A stretch of 64,000 nt of DNA from an uncultured Roseobacter sp. (GCF_947493125.1 NZ_CANLQB010000008.1:179075-243074); one strand, 5' to 3'; numbered from the stretch's first letter, positions 11,025 to 21,305 are shown. The notes: generated by a model from the sequence alone, not told the origin. A program made the numbers and translations.

Positions 11025-12104
11025 CTAACCGGGCAGCGCCAGCTCGGCAGCTGCGAGGCGAACGAAGGCCTGTTGATTTTTCACGTGACGCTCGGCCAGT
11101 TTTGCCTGGGCCTTGCCGCGTGTGAACAGGCGCGCGGGCTCTGCCGCGGAGGATGACCCCGCGGGTCCCGCAGGGCTGCGGCGGGCGGCCTGCAGCATGT
11201 CGTCGGGCAGGATCTGTTCGGCCATCGGCCCGAGAAAGAGGCTTTCCGTCGGGGCGCCGTTGGAGAAGATGATCTCGTGCCGGTCCAGCAGAATGTGCCA
11301 GTAGGTGATGCGGGCCACTTCGGTTGCGCTGCGGATGCCGGGCACGCCGACCAGCTTCTTGGCGGGGATCAGGACCTCGGGGTGATCGAAGATCCGCTGC
11401 GCGATCTTCGAGTTGACGAACACCCGGTGCTGCGGCGAGACCATGAGGGTGCGGCTGGGAATGCCCGGACCCAGCGCGTCCTTCTCAATGGCGATGGGGC
11501 AGGTTCGGGGTGTCGTCGGGATCGTGAAACTGCCGATCCAGCGGATGGGCTGGAAGCCCCTGTCGAGGGTGCGCAGTCTGGCCCCGGGAGACAGCGCGCC
11601 GACGGGGATCTCGCCCTGATCCGTCTCGATGAGGGTTCCGGACGCGAAACAGACGACGCTCGAGCTGTCGATGGAGCGCGAGGCGCTGCTGACATACATG
11701 CCGTCATAGCTGGCATTCTCCACGGAGGTGAGTTCGATGGATTGAATGCTGATATTGTCGAGATGGGTCTGATCGGTGGGGACGACATAGGCCTGGCCAT
11801 TGGCGAGCTGGGCAATCCCGACCGAGGTCAACATCGTGCTGCCATCGCCCAGGGTCACCGTTGCGGCGTAGGATTGAATGCTGTCGAGCGTGCTTGTGAC
11901 GCCGTCGATGGTGATGGTCTCGGCGCCGCCGAGGTCGTTCTCCCAGATCACGCCGTCGCCATTGGAATCGGTCGCGGTGGCGTTCACGAAGGACATCACG
12001 GAGTTGTCGTAGGTGCCGAGAAGTGCGGCTGCGTTCTCGCTCGTGGTGTTGCCTTCCGTGGTGTCCACGTCCGCAAAGGAGCCTATCGAAATCCAGGTTG
12101 CCAT
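11025..12104 (-). CDS. Hint domain-containing protein
   Basis: VVCFASGTLIETDQGEIPVGALSPGARLRTLDRGFQPIRWIGS...VSPQHRVFV matches the Hint (hedgehog/intein-like) domain; the N-terminal half is Ser/Thr/Asp-rich. Confidence 0.85.
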   Translation of the reverse strand: MATWISIGSFADVDTTEGNTTSENAAALLGTYDNSVMSFVNATATDSNGDGVIWENDLGGAETITIDGVTSTLDSIQSYAATVTLGDGSTMLTSVGIAQLANGQAYVVPTDQTHLDNISIQSIELTSVENASYDGMYVSSASRSIDSSSVVCFASGTLIETDQGEIPVGALSPGARLRTLDRGFQPIRWIGSFTIPTTPRTCPIAIEKDALGPGIPSRTLMVSPQHRVFVNSKIAQRIFDHPEVLIPAKKLVGVPGIRSATEVARITYWHILLDRHEIIFSNGAPTESLFLGPMAEQILPDDMLQAARRSPAGPAGSSSAAEPARLFTRGKAQAKLAERHVKNQQAFVRLAAAELALPG

Positions 12105-12327
12105 GATCCATGTCCAAAAGCGCGGCCCCGGGGGCACGCATCCGCGAGCCCCTGCTTAGGAAAAATTGGTCAATATGAGCTTAAGAGGGCCTGGGATGTC
12201 GCGATGCGCCGCCGGGCGGGATCAGGCCGCGCGCGTGCACGCTGGCGAATGCCCGGGGAGACCCTGCAGACGGGCGGGACCGGGCGCGGCCTCGACCGCA
12301 TGGGGGCGCGCGGCCTGCAGCCCGGCC

Positions 12328-13635
12328 TTACTTCACGATGTGCTCGTCCTTGACGAACATGTTGGCCCAGGCGCGATCGATCAATTCGGGGCTCATCTGG
12401 TAGGGGAGGCCCTCGAAATCGCAGATCGAGATCATCTGGTCGATCAGGAAGATCGGCTGGTAGTTGGCATAGATGTTGTCGATCTCGGGGTATTTGACCT
12501 TCAACAGGTGCACCAGCGTGGCCTCGTCCAGCGGCATCTGGCGCTTCTTGGCGACCATGGCGAAGATTTTCAGGAAGTTCTCCTGATTGGGGCCGTCGAT
12601 CTTGATCTTGAAGAAGATCCGGCGCAGGGCGGCCTGGTCGAAAATCTCGTTCGGGTGGAAGTTGGTGGAGAAGATCACCAGCGTGTCAAACGGCACCTCG
12701 AATTTTTCGCCCGACTGCAGGGCGAGGATGTCCTTGCTTTCCTCCAGCGGCACGATCCAGCGGTTTACGAGGCTTTGCGGCGGTTCAGCCTGGCGGCCAA
12801 GGTCGTCGACGATGAAGATGCCGCCGGTGGATTTCAGCTGCAGCGGCGCCTGATAGGTGCGCGCGGTGGGGTTGTAGACCAGATCGAGCATCTCGAGGCT
12901 GAGCTCGCCCCCGGTGATCACCGTGGGGCGTTCGCATTTCACATAGCGCTGGTCGAACTTCGGCGTGCGGCGCAGGGAGGTGGGGTCGTCCTCCTCCACC
13001 GGCACGGCGGCATGCACGATGGGGTCGTAGACCGTGATCACCTGACCGGCGTATTCGATGGCGCGGGGTACGAAGACATGATCGCCCAGCGCGTCGCGGA
13101 TGCCGTTGGAGATGGAGGATTTGCCGTTGCCGGGGGGGCCGTACATCAGGATCGAGCGCCCGGCGGAGACGGCGGGGCCCAACTGGTCGAGCAGGGTGTC
13201 GGGCAGGACGAGGTGGCCCATGGCGCCGGTGAGCTGGGCGCGTGTGATCTGCATGTTGCGCACGGACTGGCGTTTGACCTGCTCGCGGTAGACATCGAGC
13301 GGCACCGGCATGGCGCCGAAGTATTCCGATTGCGCCAGCGCATCGAGGGCGCGGGATTTGCCCTGCTCGGTCAGCTGATAGCCCATCTCGTTGCCGTTGT
13401 TGGCATTGAGCGTGCCCGTGGCCTCCAGCAGGCGCTGTTCGCGGGCCATGTCGATGAGTTCCTGCGTGACGCGGATGGGCAGGCAGATCGCCTGGGCGAG
13501 TTCGCTGACCATATCGACGTTCTTGCGGAACATGGTTTTCAGCACGATGTCGCGCATCATCACGGTAGAGAGCTGCATGTCGTCCAGCGTGCTGGGTTGC
13601 GGCGGCGCCAAGACGTCGGCGGTGTGCATGTTCAT
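12328..13635 (-). CDS. AAA family ATPase associated with the Tad locus
   Basis: Walker A YGPPGNGKSS, Walker B-like GGIFIVDDLGRQ, 'VIFSTNFHPNEIFDQAALRRIFFKI'; start at MNMHTADVLAPP. Confidence 0.85.
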   Translation of the reverse strand: MNMHTADVLAPPQPSTLDDMQLSTVMMRDIVLKTMFRKNVDMVSELAQAICLPIRVTQELIDMAREQRLLEATGTLNANNGNEMGYQLTEQGKSRALDALAQSEYFGAMPVPLDVYREQVKRQSVRNMQITRAQLTGAMGHLVLPDTLLDQLGPAVSAGRSILMYGPPGNGKSSISNGIRDALGDHVFVPRAIEYAGQVITVYDPIVHAAVPVEEDDPTSLRRTPKFDQRYVKCERPTVITGGELSLEMLDLVYNPTARTYQAPLQLKSTGGIFIVDDLGRQAEPPQSLVNRWIVPLEESKDILALQSGEKFEVPFDTLVIFSTNFHPNEIFDQAALRRIFFKIKIDGPNQENFLKIFAMVAKKRQMPLDEATLVHLLKVKYPEIDNIYANYQPIFLIDQMISICDFEGLPYQMSPELIDRAWANMFVKDEHIVK

Positions 13636-13718
13636 GGGCTCGTCCTCGATAACAGCTGCTCTGCGGTGGCGCTTGGCCTCCGGTTTATGTGCAGCGTATC
13701 GGATGAAAATGGCGTAAA

Positions 13719-14216
13719 TCAGGCGCCATAAAGGACAGCGAGGATCAGATAGAGCGAGAGCGCCATGCCGAGGGCGAGGCCCATGGGGAATTTGGTGCCC
13801 TGGTCCCAGCTGGTCCAATGGGGGGCGAGCTTGCGCAGGGGGGTGGCGCGGGCAATGCGGTGCGTGACGAAGGCCGCGAGCAGGGAGGCGGCGAGCAGCG
13901 ACAGGATCAGCCGCAGATCGCCCGGGGCGACGAAGGGGGCGGCGGCGGCGATGAATTTCGCGTCACCGGCCCCCATGGCGCCGATGGCGTTGAGCAGGAT
14001 GCCGAAGACCAGCATGATTGCCAGTTGCGCCAGCCGCCAGAGGTAGGTTTCGAGATCCGGCATGGCGAAGGGGCCGACCACCACGAAGACCAGCGCCAGG
14101 GCGACCACGGTGGGGTTGGTGATCTTCATGCGCGAGAGATCCGTGAAGGCCACGTAGAAGCAGAGCGGCAGCACGAAGGGCAAAAACCACCAGGCGGAGG
14201 AGGCGGTGATGGCCAT
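13719..14216 (-). CDS. A24-family prepilin peptidase (minimal TadV/CpaA type)
   Basis: TDLSRMKITN and GAMGAGDAKF (GxGD protease motif), multiple TM segments, 165 aa. Confidence 0.88.
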   Translation of the reverse strand: MAITASSAWWFLPFVLPLCFYVAFTDLSRMKITNPTVVALALVFVVVGPFAMPDLETYLWRLAQLAIMLVFGILLNAIGAMGAGDAKFIAAAAPFVAPGDLRLILSLLAASLLAAFVTHRIARATPLRKLAPHWTSWDQGTKFPMGLALGMALSLYLILAVLYGA

Positions 14217-14223
14217 GCCGGCG

Positions 14224-15072
14224 TCAGGCTTCGAGCGCTTTCAGGGCGCGCACCGCCGGTTCAAAGTGCTGCGGGTGGGTCTCGATGGCGTCGCGCAGCA
14301 GCGTCTTGCCCACGGTCACATCGCCCTGCTTGATCGCCGAGAGCGCCATGGTGTGCAAAAGCTGGGCGCGTTCGGTCTGGTCCATGGGAATCACGGGCAG
14401 GGTGTAGTCCCCCTGTGCGCCGCGGGCCAGAACCAGGTTGTTCTTGGCGGTAAAGAGCGTGGGGTCCTGGCGGATCGCCTCGCCGAAGAGGCGCTCGGCC
14501 TCCTCGTAGTCGCCGCGGGTGAGCTTGGAATAGCCCCAGTTGTTGAGCACGCCGGAGGGTTTGGTGGTCAGCCCGGTGGCGATCTCGTAGAAGCTGTCGG
14601 ACTTGGTCCATTCCTCGTTGCTGTCGGCGAGCATCGCCTCGAGCCGGTAGCGGTTGAAGGTCTCATGGGTTGGGGGCAGCGCGTCGAGCGTCGCCTCGGC
14701 CTTCTTCCAGTTGCCGGTGCGAATGAGCGTGTCGGCATAGGCCACGCTGTCCTCGGCGGTGGATCCGTCCATTCTGGTCACCTTTTCCCAGGCCGGTGCG
14801 GCTTCGGCGAAGCGCTTGGCGCGCACCAGCGAATAGGCCAGCCCGCGCTGCAGGTCGATGCGGTCGGGCTTTTCGGTGGCGGAGCGCGTGAAATAGGCGA
14901 CCGCCTCGTTGGGATCGGCAACCGTCAGCATCACATCGTTGAGGTTGCTTTCGTCGATCACGTTGACGTCCTGGAACGCACGTTCGACGGTGTCGTCAGC
15001 ATCTTTTTCGGCGCAGCCCGCAACGAGGACCGCACCCGCCAGACAGGCGGACAGAAGGATGGGGTGGCGCAT
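14224..15072 (-). CDS. TPR-repeat lipoprotein (TadD-like)
   Basis: Lipobox 'LAGAVLVAGC'; TPR-like repeats; located in the Tad operon. Confidence 0.8.
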   Translation of the reverse strand: MRHPILLSACLAGAVLVAGCAEKDADDTVERAFQDVNVIDESNLNDVMLTVADPNEAVAYFTRSATEKPDRIDLQRGLAYSLVRAKRFAEAAPAWEKVTRMDGSTAEDSVAYADTLIRTGNWKKAEATLDALPPTHETFNRYRLEAMLADSNEEWTKSDSFYEIATGLTTKPSGVLNNWGYSKLTRGDYEEAERLFGEAIRQDPTLFTAKNNLVLARGAQGDYTLPVIPMDQTERAQLLHTMALSAIKQGDVTVGKTLLRDAIETHPQHFEPAVRALKALEA

Positions 15073-15105
15073 GGGTTTTGCGTCCTTTTACTGCTCTTGC
15101 CTCGA

Positions 15106-15681
15106 TTACGGCGTCTGGCGGATCAGGAAGTCGCTGCTGCCGCGCCGTACCAACTTATAGTCGTCGGTTTGTACCCTGTTTGTAGCAGAATTTTCAGATT
15201 TTGCGAGCGCTAAGCGCAAGTTGTCGCGGATTGCGACACTTTCGCCATTGTCGAGCGCGAAGGCGCGTTTGAAGACCAGTTCGGCCTCGGCGAGCTTGCC
15301 CGCTTCCATCAGCACGACGCCGAGGTTGTTCCAGTCTTCGGGCTGGGCATCGTCGCGCGCCACCGCCCGGCGCAGCAGGGTTTCGGCCTGTCCCAGACGC
15401 CCCAGGCCCAGATTGGCGCTGCCGAGACTGGCGAGGATCTCGGCGTCGATGGCGCCGCGGGCCACGGCGGCGCGGTTGAAGGATTTGATCGCCAGTTCGT
15501 ATTCGCCCGCCGCGAGCAGACGGTGCCCGACCGCGACCCCGTCAACCGCCTCGCCCTCGAGATCGACCCCGGGCGCGTCGATCTGGCCTTCGGGGAGCGC
15601 CACGGGGTCGGTGCCCGTGACACAGCCCGCAAGACCGAAGCCGAGAAGGAGGGCGGCGGCGGCCCTGGCCGGTGTCATCAT
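15106..15681 (-). CDS. TPR-repeat lipoprotein (TadD-like)
   Basis: Lipobox 'LLLGFGLAGC'; TPR repeats; ATG overlaps the TadC stop codon. Confidence 0.82.
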   Translation of the reverse strand: MMTPARAAAALLLGFGLAGCVTGTDPVALPEGQIDAPGVDLEGEAVDGVAVGHRLLAAGEYELAIKSFNRAAVARGAIDAEILASLGSANLGLGRLGQAETLLRRAVARDDAQPEDWNNLGVVLMEAGKLAEAELVFKRAFALDNGESVAIRDNLRLALAKSENSATNRVQTDDYKLVRRGSSDFLIRQTP

Positions 15682-16664
15682 CAGTTTGCGGTCATGTTAC
15701 CCAATTGCGTGATGCCGTGTACGGAGGGCCCCACCAGGATGATCAGCAAGGGCGGCACGGTCAGCATCATAGTGGCAAGGGTCATCTTGGTTGGCAACTT
15801 GTTTGCCGCCTCTTCGGCGCGCATCACGCGCTTGTCGCGCATCTCGGCCGCATAGACCCGCAGCGCCTCGGCGATCGAGGTGCCGAAGGTGGCCGACTGG
15901 ATCATCACCGTGACGAAGGACGACACATCCTGCACGCCGCAGCGCTCGGCCATGTCGTTCAAAACCTGGGTCTTGTCCTTGCCGGCCTTCATCTCATAGG
16001 CGACGATGTCGAATTCCTGCGCCAGCGCCGGGTAGGAGGCGTGCAGCTCGCGCGCCACCCGCACGATGGATTGATCGAGCGACTGGCCCGCCTCGACGCA
16101 GACCAGCATCATGTCGAGGCTGTCGGGGAAGCCGCTGGTGATTTCCTCCTTGCGGGTCTCGACCCGGCGGGTGACCCAATAGGTGGGCAGGTAGTAGCCG
16201 ATGGCGCCGGGGATGATGAGGTACATCATCATCTGGTTGCTGGAGAAACCTTCCCCACCGCCGAGTACGATCAGGTAGATGAAGGCGCCGAGCAGGCCCA
16301 GGATCGCCAGCGAAAATTGCGCGAAGTGGAAGATGCGCACGGCGTCCTTGCTCTGGTAGCCCGCCTGGCGCAGCTGCAGCTGTTTCTTGCTGAGCTCCTG
16401 GTGATCCTGCGGCTCGAGGAAGCTGGCGAAGCGCTGCAGCTGTTCATTGCGCTCGCCCTGGCGCAGACGCTGCTGCGGCTCTTTCCCGGCATCGGGCGAT
16501 TGCGCCGATTTCTTCAGCTTGCTCATCGGGTCTTCGGGCTGCTGCAGGATCAGGATGACCGTGACAGCGACCATGATGACACCGATGGTGCCGAGGATGA
16601 TGATCGGACCGAGCGGGCCGAGGAGATCCGTGATCATGGTGTTCAGAGAGGCGAAAAAGTCCAT
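15681..16664 (-). CDS. tadC: Type II secretion F-family protein, Tad pilus platform TadC
   Basis: T2SSF domain 'GFPDSLDMMLVCVEAGQSLDQSIVRVARE...', TM helices; next to tadB. Confidence 0.92.
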   Translation of the reverse strand: MDFFASLNTMITDLLGPLGPIIILGTIGVIMVAVTVILILQQPEDPMSKLKKSAQSPDAGKEPQQRLRQGERNEQLQRFASFLEPQDHQELSKKQLQLRQAGYQSKDAVRIFHFAQFSLAILGLLGAFIYLIVLGGGEGFSSNQMMMYLIIPGAIGYYLPTYWVTRRVETRKEEITSGFPDSLDMMLVCVEAGQSLDQSIVRVARELHASYPALAQEFDIVAYEMKAGKDKTQVLNDMAERCGVQDVSSFVTVMIQSATFGTSIAEALRVYAAEMRDKRVMRAEEAANKLPTKMTLATMMLTVPPLLIILVGPSVHGITQLGNMTAN

Positions 16665-16675
16665 CGGTCAGATCC

Positions 16676-17638
16676 TTACACCTTGATGTCGGTCAGAATG
16701 CGCATCACGATCAGGTTCAGCGCCAGCATGATGCCCACCGCGAAGCAGGCCGGGATGAAGAGCGCGTGGTCGCGCACCTCGTCGTAGTAATTCGGGTCGG
16801 ACACGTTGATCACGATCAGCGCCACGATGGGGAAGGCGGAGAGGAACTTGCCGGACCATTTCGCCTCCGCCGTGATCGCCTTGACGCGGCGGAAGAGGCG
16901 GAAGCGGGCGCGGATCACCTTGGCGAGCCCTGCGAGGATTTCGGCGAGGTTGCCGCCCGAGGTCTGCTGGATGGTCACCGCGACGGCGAGGAAGCGCAGA
17001 TCCTGCATTTCCAACCGTTCGGCCATTTCCTTGAGCGCATCGCCCACGTCACGGCCATAGGCGGATTCGTCCGCGATCATGCCGAATTCGGAGGCGAGCG
17101 GGTCCTGCACCTCCTTGGCGACGATCTGGATGGCGGAGGAGAAGGGGTGGCCGACGCGCAAGGAGCGCACCATCAATTCCACCGCGTCGGGCAACTGTTC
17201 TTCGATCATCGACAGGCGTTTGTTGGCCTTTTGCGAGACCCACATGTAGACCGCGCCGACACCGATGCCGACCGACAGCAGCGCACGCACGCCCACCTCG
17301 GTGGCGGTGCCGACGGTCAGCCCCATGAAGGCCACACCCGCCAGCAACACCATGATCAGGATGAGCTGGCGCGGGGTGAAGGCGATGGCGGCTTTCTGCG
17401 CCTTCTCGCCCAGCAGCGAGTAGAGCGGAATGCTGCGGGATTTCATGTGCTGCTGCATTTCCTTGCGCAGCTTTTCCAGCACCTCTTCGCGGCCATTGCC
17501 CTTGTCGAGCATCTCCAGCCGGCGGTTGACGCGGCTGTTGAGGCTGATGGATTTGCCGAAGGTGACGAGGTAGAGGCCCTCGACCAGCACCAGCACGCCG
17601 ATGAAGATCAGGCCGTAGACGATGAATTCGGTGTTCAT
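16676..17638 (-). CDS. tadB: Type II secretion F-family protein, Tad pilus platform TadB
   Basis: T2SSF domain 'QLPDAVELMVRSLRVGHPFSSAIQIVAKEVQDPLASEF'; start MNTEFIVYG at 17638. Confidence 0.92.
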   Translation of the reverse strand: MNTEFIVYGLIFIGVLVLVEGLYLVTFGKSISLNSRVNRRLEMLDKGNGREEVLEKLRKEMQQHMKSRSIPLYSLLGEKAQKAAIAFTPRQLILIMVLLAGVAFMGLTVGTATEVGVRALLSVGIGVGAVYMWVSQKANKRLSMIEEQLPDAVELMVRSLRVGHPFSSAIQIVAKEVQDPLASEFGMIADESAYGRDVGDALKEMAERLEMQDLRFLAVAVTIQQTSGGNLAEILAGLAKVIRARFRLFRRVKAITAEAKWSGKFLSAFPIVALIVINVSDPNYYDEVRDHALFIPACFAVGIMLALNLIVMRILTDIKV

Positions 17639-17644
17639 GAGCAA

Positions 17645-17714
17645 GTCCTCAAGTGGCGAAGCGGTAGGACATGAAAGAGGTCCTCAAGTAGCGAAGCGGT
17701 AGGACATGAAAGAA
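17645..17714. repeat. Two 35-bp near-identical tandem repeats (partial third copy)
   Basis: gtcctcaagtggcgaagcggtaggacatgaaagag / gtcctcaagtagcgaagcggtaggacatgaaagaa. Confidence 0.9.
17649..17707 (-). other. Tandem mini-ORFs (MSYRFAT*, 17684-17707 and 17649-17672) upstream of tadB
   Basis: 35-bp direct repeat; each unit reads (minus) GAGGAC-N6-ATGTCCTACCGCTTCGC(T/C)ACTTGA, with the stop overlapping the next SD-like GAGGAC. Confidence 0.6.
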
Positions 17715-17769
17715 GTCCTCAGTTCCAGTGACGTCCCAAAAATCTGAGATGCTTTTGCCCAAGACCAGA

Positions 17770-17872
17770 GGCCAGCCCCCGACCCTGGGTGGGGGTGAAG
17801 CCCGCTCCCGCCAAACCGAAGGTTTGCCTTCGGCAAAACGGGAGGATCGGGGGCTGGCCGGCGGTGCCGGCC
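17770..17872. repeat. REP-like palindromic element (13-bp inverted arms plus hairpins)
   Basis: GGCCAGCCCCCGA (17770-17782) / TCGGGGGCTGGCC (17847-17859), inner TTTGCC-TTC-GGCAAA, followed by GGCCGGC-GGT-GCCGGCC. Confidence 0.8.
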
Positions 17873-17974
17873 GGGCGCATTGGCCCACCGGATGGGTCCG
17901 GTTTCTGGATGGTGCTTTGGCGAAGCGATTGGACATGGAAACGATCCTGACGGCGGGGCGGCTGTGTTTTGCCC

Positions 17975-19417
<1,443 letters not shown>

Positions 19418-19435
19418 CGCTTATCCTTTGCCCGT

Positions 19436-20665
19436 TCAGGCCGCCTTGACGTCGTTGGTGTTGAGTTCATGGATCGAGGCCGCGAGCTTGGCGATTTCGC
19501 GGCGCAGCGGGTTCTTTGCGGCCGCCTGCGCCAGAGGCATGCCATGGTCGGCGCCCTGCGTGATCGGCTTGCCGCCGTCGGGCAGATGCACGTCGATGGA
19601 GATACCGAGGCTCTCGGCCATGCGCTTCACGCGGCTCTTGCCGCTCAGATCGGTGAATTTCGGCCCGCGGTTCATCACATAGCGCAGCTTTTCGACCGGC
19701 AGCTCCTCGGCCTGCAGCGCCCGCTTGAAGCGCAGGGTGTTCTGGGCCGAGCGCATGTCCAGCTCGACGGTCGCAAAATAGACGTGGGCGGCGCTCAGCA
19801 CCGCTTCGGACCAGGTCACCAGCGTCGAGGGCATGTCGATCACCACATAGTCGAAGTGCCGCCGCGCCATATCCAGCACGCGATTGACATCTTCGGAGGT
19901 TATGATGTCCAGCGGCAGCATCTCCATGGGCGCGGTCAGGACCTGCAGTTTGTCCTGGAAGGTCAGCAGCGACTGGCCGAAGATCTCGTCGTCCATGCCT
20001 TCGGTGTCGGAGAGCATGTCATAGACCACCTCGCGGCGCGGCAGATCGAGATAGGTCGCCACGGCGCCATACTGCAGGTCGAGATCGAGAATGCAGACGC
20101 TGGGGGCGGTGTCCTTGTCGGCGGTGGCAAGCTCCCAGGCGAGGTTGACGGCCAGCGTGGTGGCACCGGTGCCGCCGGCCAGCCCGTGCACGACGATCAC
20201 GGCACCCTCTTTCTGGTTCTGTGCGTGCAGCGTCGTCCCGCCCGCCGCGGCCAACAGCGCCTCCTGCGCGCGGACCCGTTCGATGGCCTCGCCCAGCTCG
20301 TTCTCCGGCAGCGGGTAGGGAACGAATTCATCCGCCCCCTGACGCAGCAGCTGGTGCAGGGCTGCGGGTGTCACGTCTTCGGCGATCAGGATCACCTTGA
20401 TGCCGCGCGCCTTGGCCTGGGTGATGATTTCGCCCATCAGGGGCAGGTTGTCCTCGTCGGTCTCGTCGAGCGCGAGGGCGATGAACTCGAGCGCCTGCGC
20501 CTCGGGCTGTTCGAAAAAGGCAAGCGCCTCGGCAAAGCCCAGATCACCCCAGTTCTCGCCCAGGGCAAGCTCCATGTCTTCGATCAGCAGATCGAAGTTC
20601 TGGACATCGCGGCTGACCGTGCAGGCCACGATGAGTGATGGTTCCGATTGCGGCAGCGTGCTCAT
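19436..20665 (-). CDS. cpaE: CpaE/TadZ-like pilus assembly ATPase (MinD/ParA-like)
   Basis: VHGLAGGTGATTLAVNLAWEL (deviant Walker A), receiver-like N-terminus; position between cpaF and cpaC. Confidence 0.9.
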   Translation of the reverse strand: MSTLPQSEPSLIVACTVSRDVQNFDLLIEDMELALGENWGDLGFAEALAFFEQPEAQALEFIALALDETDEDNLPLMGEIITQAKARGIKVILIAEDVTPAALHQLLRQGADEFVPYPLPENELGEAIERVRAQEALLAAAGGTTLHAQNQKEGAVIVVHGLAGGTGATTLAVNLAWELATADKDTAPSVCILDLDLQYGAVATYLDLPRREVVYDMLSDTEGMDDEIFGQSLLTFQDKLQVLTAPMEMLPLDIITSEDVNRVLDMARRHFDYVVIDMPSTLVTWSEAVLSAAHVYFATVELDMRSAQNTLRFKRALQAEELPVEKLRYVMNRGPKFTDLSGKSRVKRMAESLGISIDVHLPDGGKPITQGADHGMPLAQAAAKNPLRREIAKLAASIHELNTNDVKAA

Positions 20666-20902
20666 TGCCTCGTCTTCCTTTGTTCAAGGACGACGCAGAG
20701 CACCGGAGGATTGTTTCTGATGTTACCCCAAAGTCCCCTGCGACCGTCCCTCTCCAGCGCTGTGGCTGGACGTAGGTGTCCCATTGGAGGGAAAGTCGCA
20801 GTGAACTTGGGCGAGATTAGGGCCTAATCCGCCCAATTGTTGGGTATCTCGACACAATAACCGATCTGAGGCCGATTTGTGGGAGCAGTGCCCGCGCGGG
20901 CT

Positions 20903-21301
20903 CTACTCGGCAGTGGCTTCGGTGACGGTGATCGCCTGACCAGCGCTGTTCACGTAGTCACGGTAGATGATCCGCGCGTAGCGGCCATCGAGCTGGCCAT
21001 CGCAATGCACGCGGTAGACGGGCCGGCGGGGCGTGCTGGCGGGGTCGACCACGACCACCGGGTCGCCCGCGGTGCCGCCAATCTTGGTGCCGCCAAAGGC
21101 GCCGCTGCGGCCATTGGGGAAGCAGACCTGTGCGATCATGTTCTGCATGGTGGCATTGCCGAATTCGCCATTGTCGAGCTGGGCACCGGCTTCGCGGAAC
21201 CATTTGCCGCCGCCGCTGCCCTGTTCGCCGCAGGCGGCCAGAGCCGCGAGGCCGGTGAGCAGGGCGAGGGCGCGCAGTTTGCCTGAGGTCAGCTGTGTCA
21301 T
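20903..21301 (-). CDS. Small lipoprotein in the Tad operon (possible CpaD/RcpB-position protein)
   Basis: Lipobox 'LTGLAALAACGEQ'; located between cpaC and cpaE. Confidence 0.7.
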   Translation of the reverse strand: MTQLTSGKLRALALLTGLAALAACGEQGSGGGKWFREAGAQLDNGEFGNATMQNMIAQVCFPNGRSGAFGGTKIGGTAGDPVVVVDPASTPRRPVYRVHCDGQLDGRYARIIYRDYVNSAGQAITVTEATAE

Positions 21302-21305
21302 CGTC

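Noticed and set aside
11070-11095. parS-like TTTTTCACGTGACG inside the Hint gene
   Set aside because: Right arm does not match (GTGACG rather than GTGAAAC); inside coding sequence, likely chance.
8091-11156. 1021-aa plus-strand ORF opposite the Lhr-like helicase
   Set aside because: GC-rich antisense shadow ORF: low-complexity Gly/Val/His/Gln composition, no recognisable domain, fully opposite a well-supported gene.
12166-13731. 521-aa plus-strand ORF opposite the AAA ATPase
   Set aside because: Shadow ORF; the minus-strand product has clear Walker motifs.
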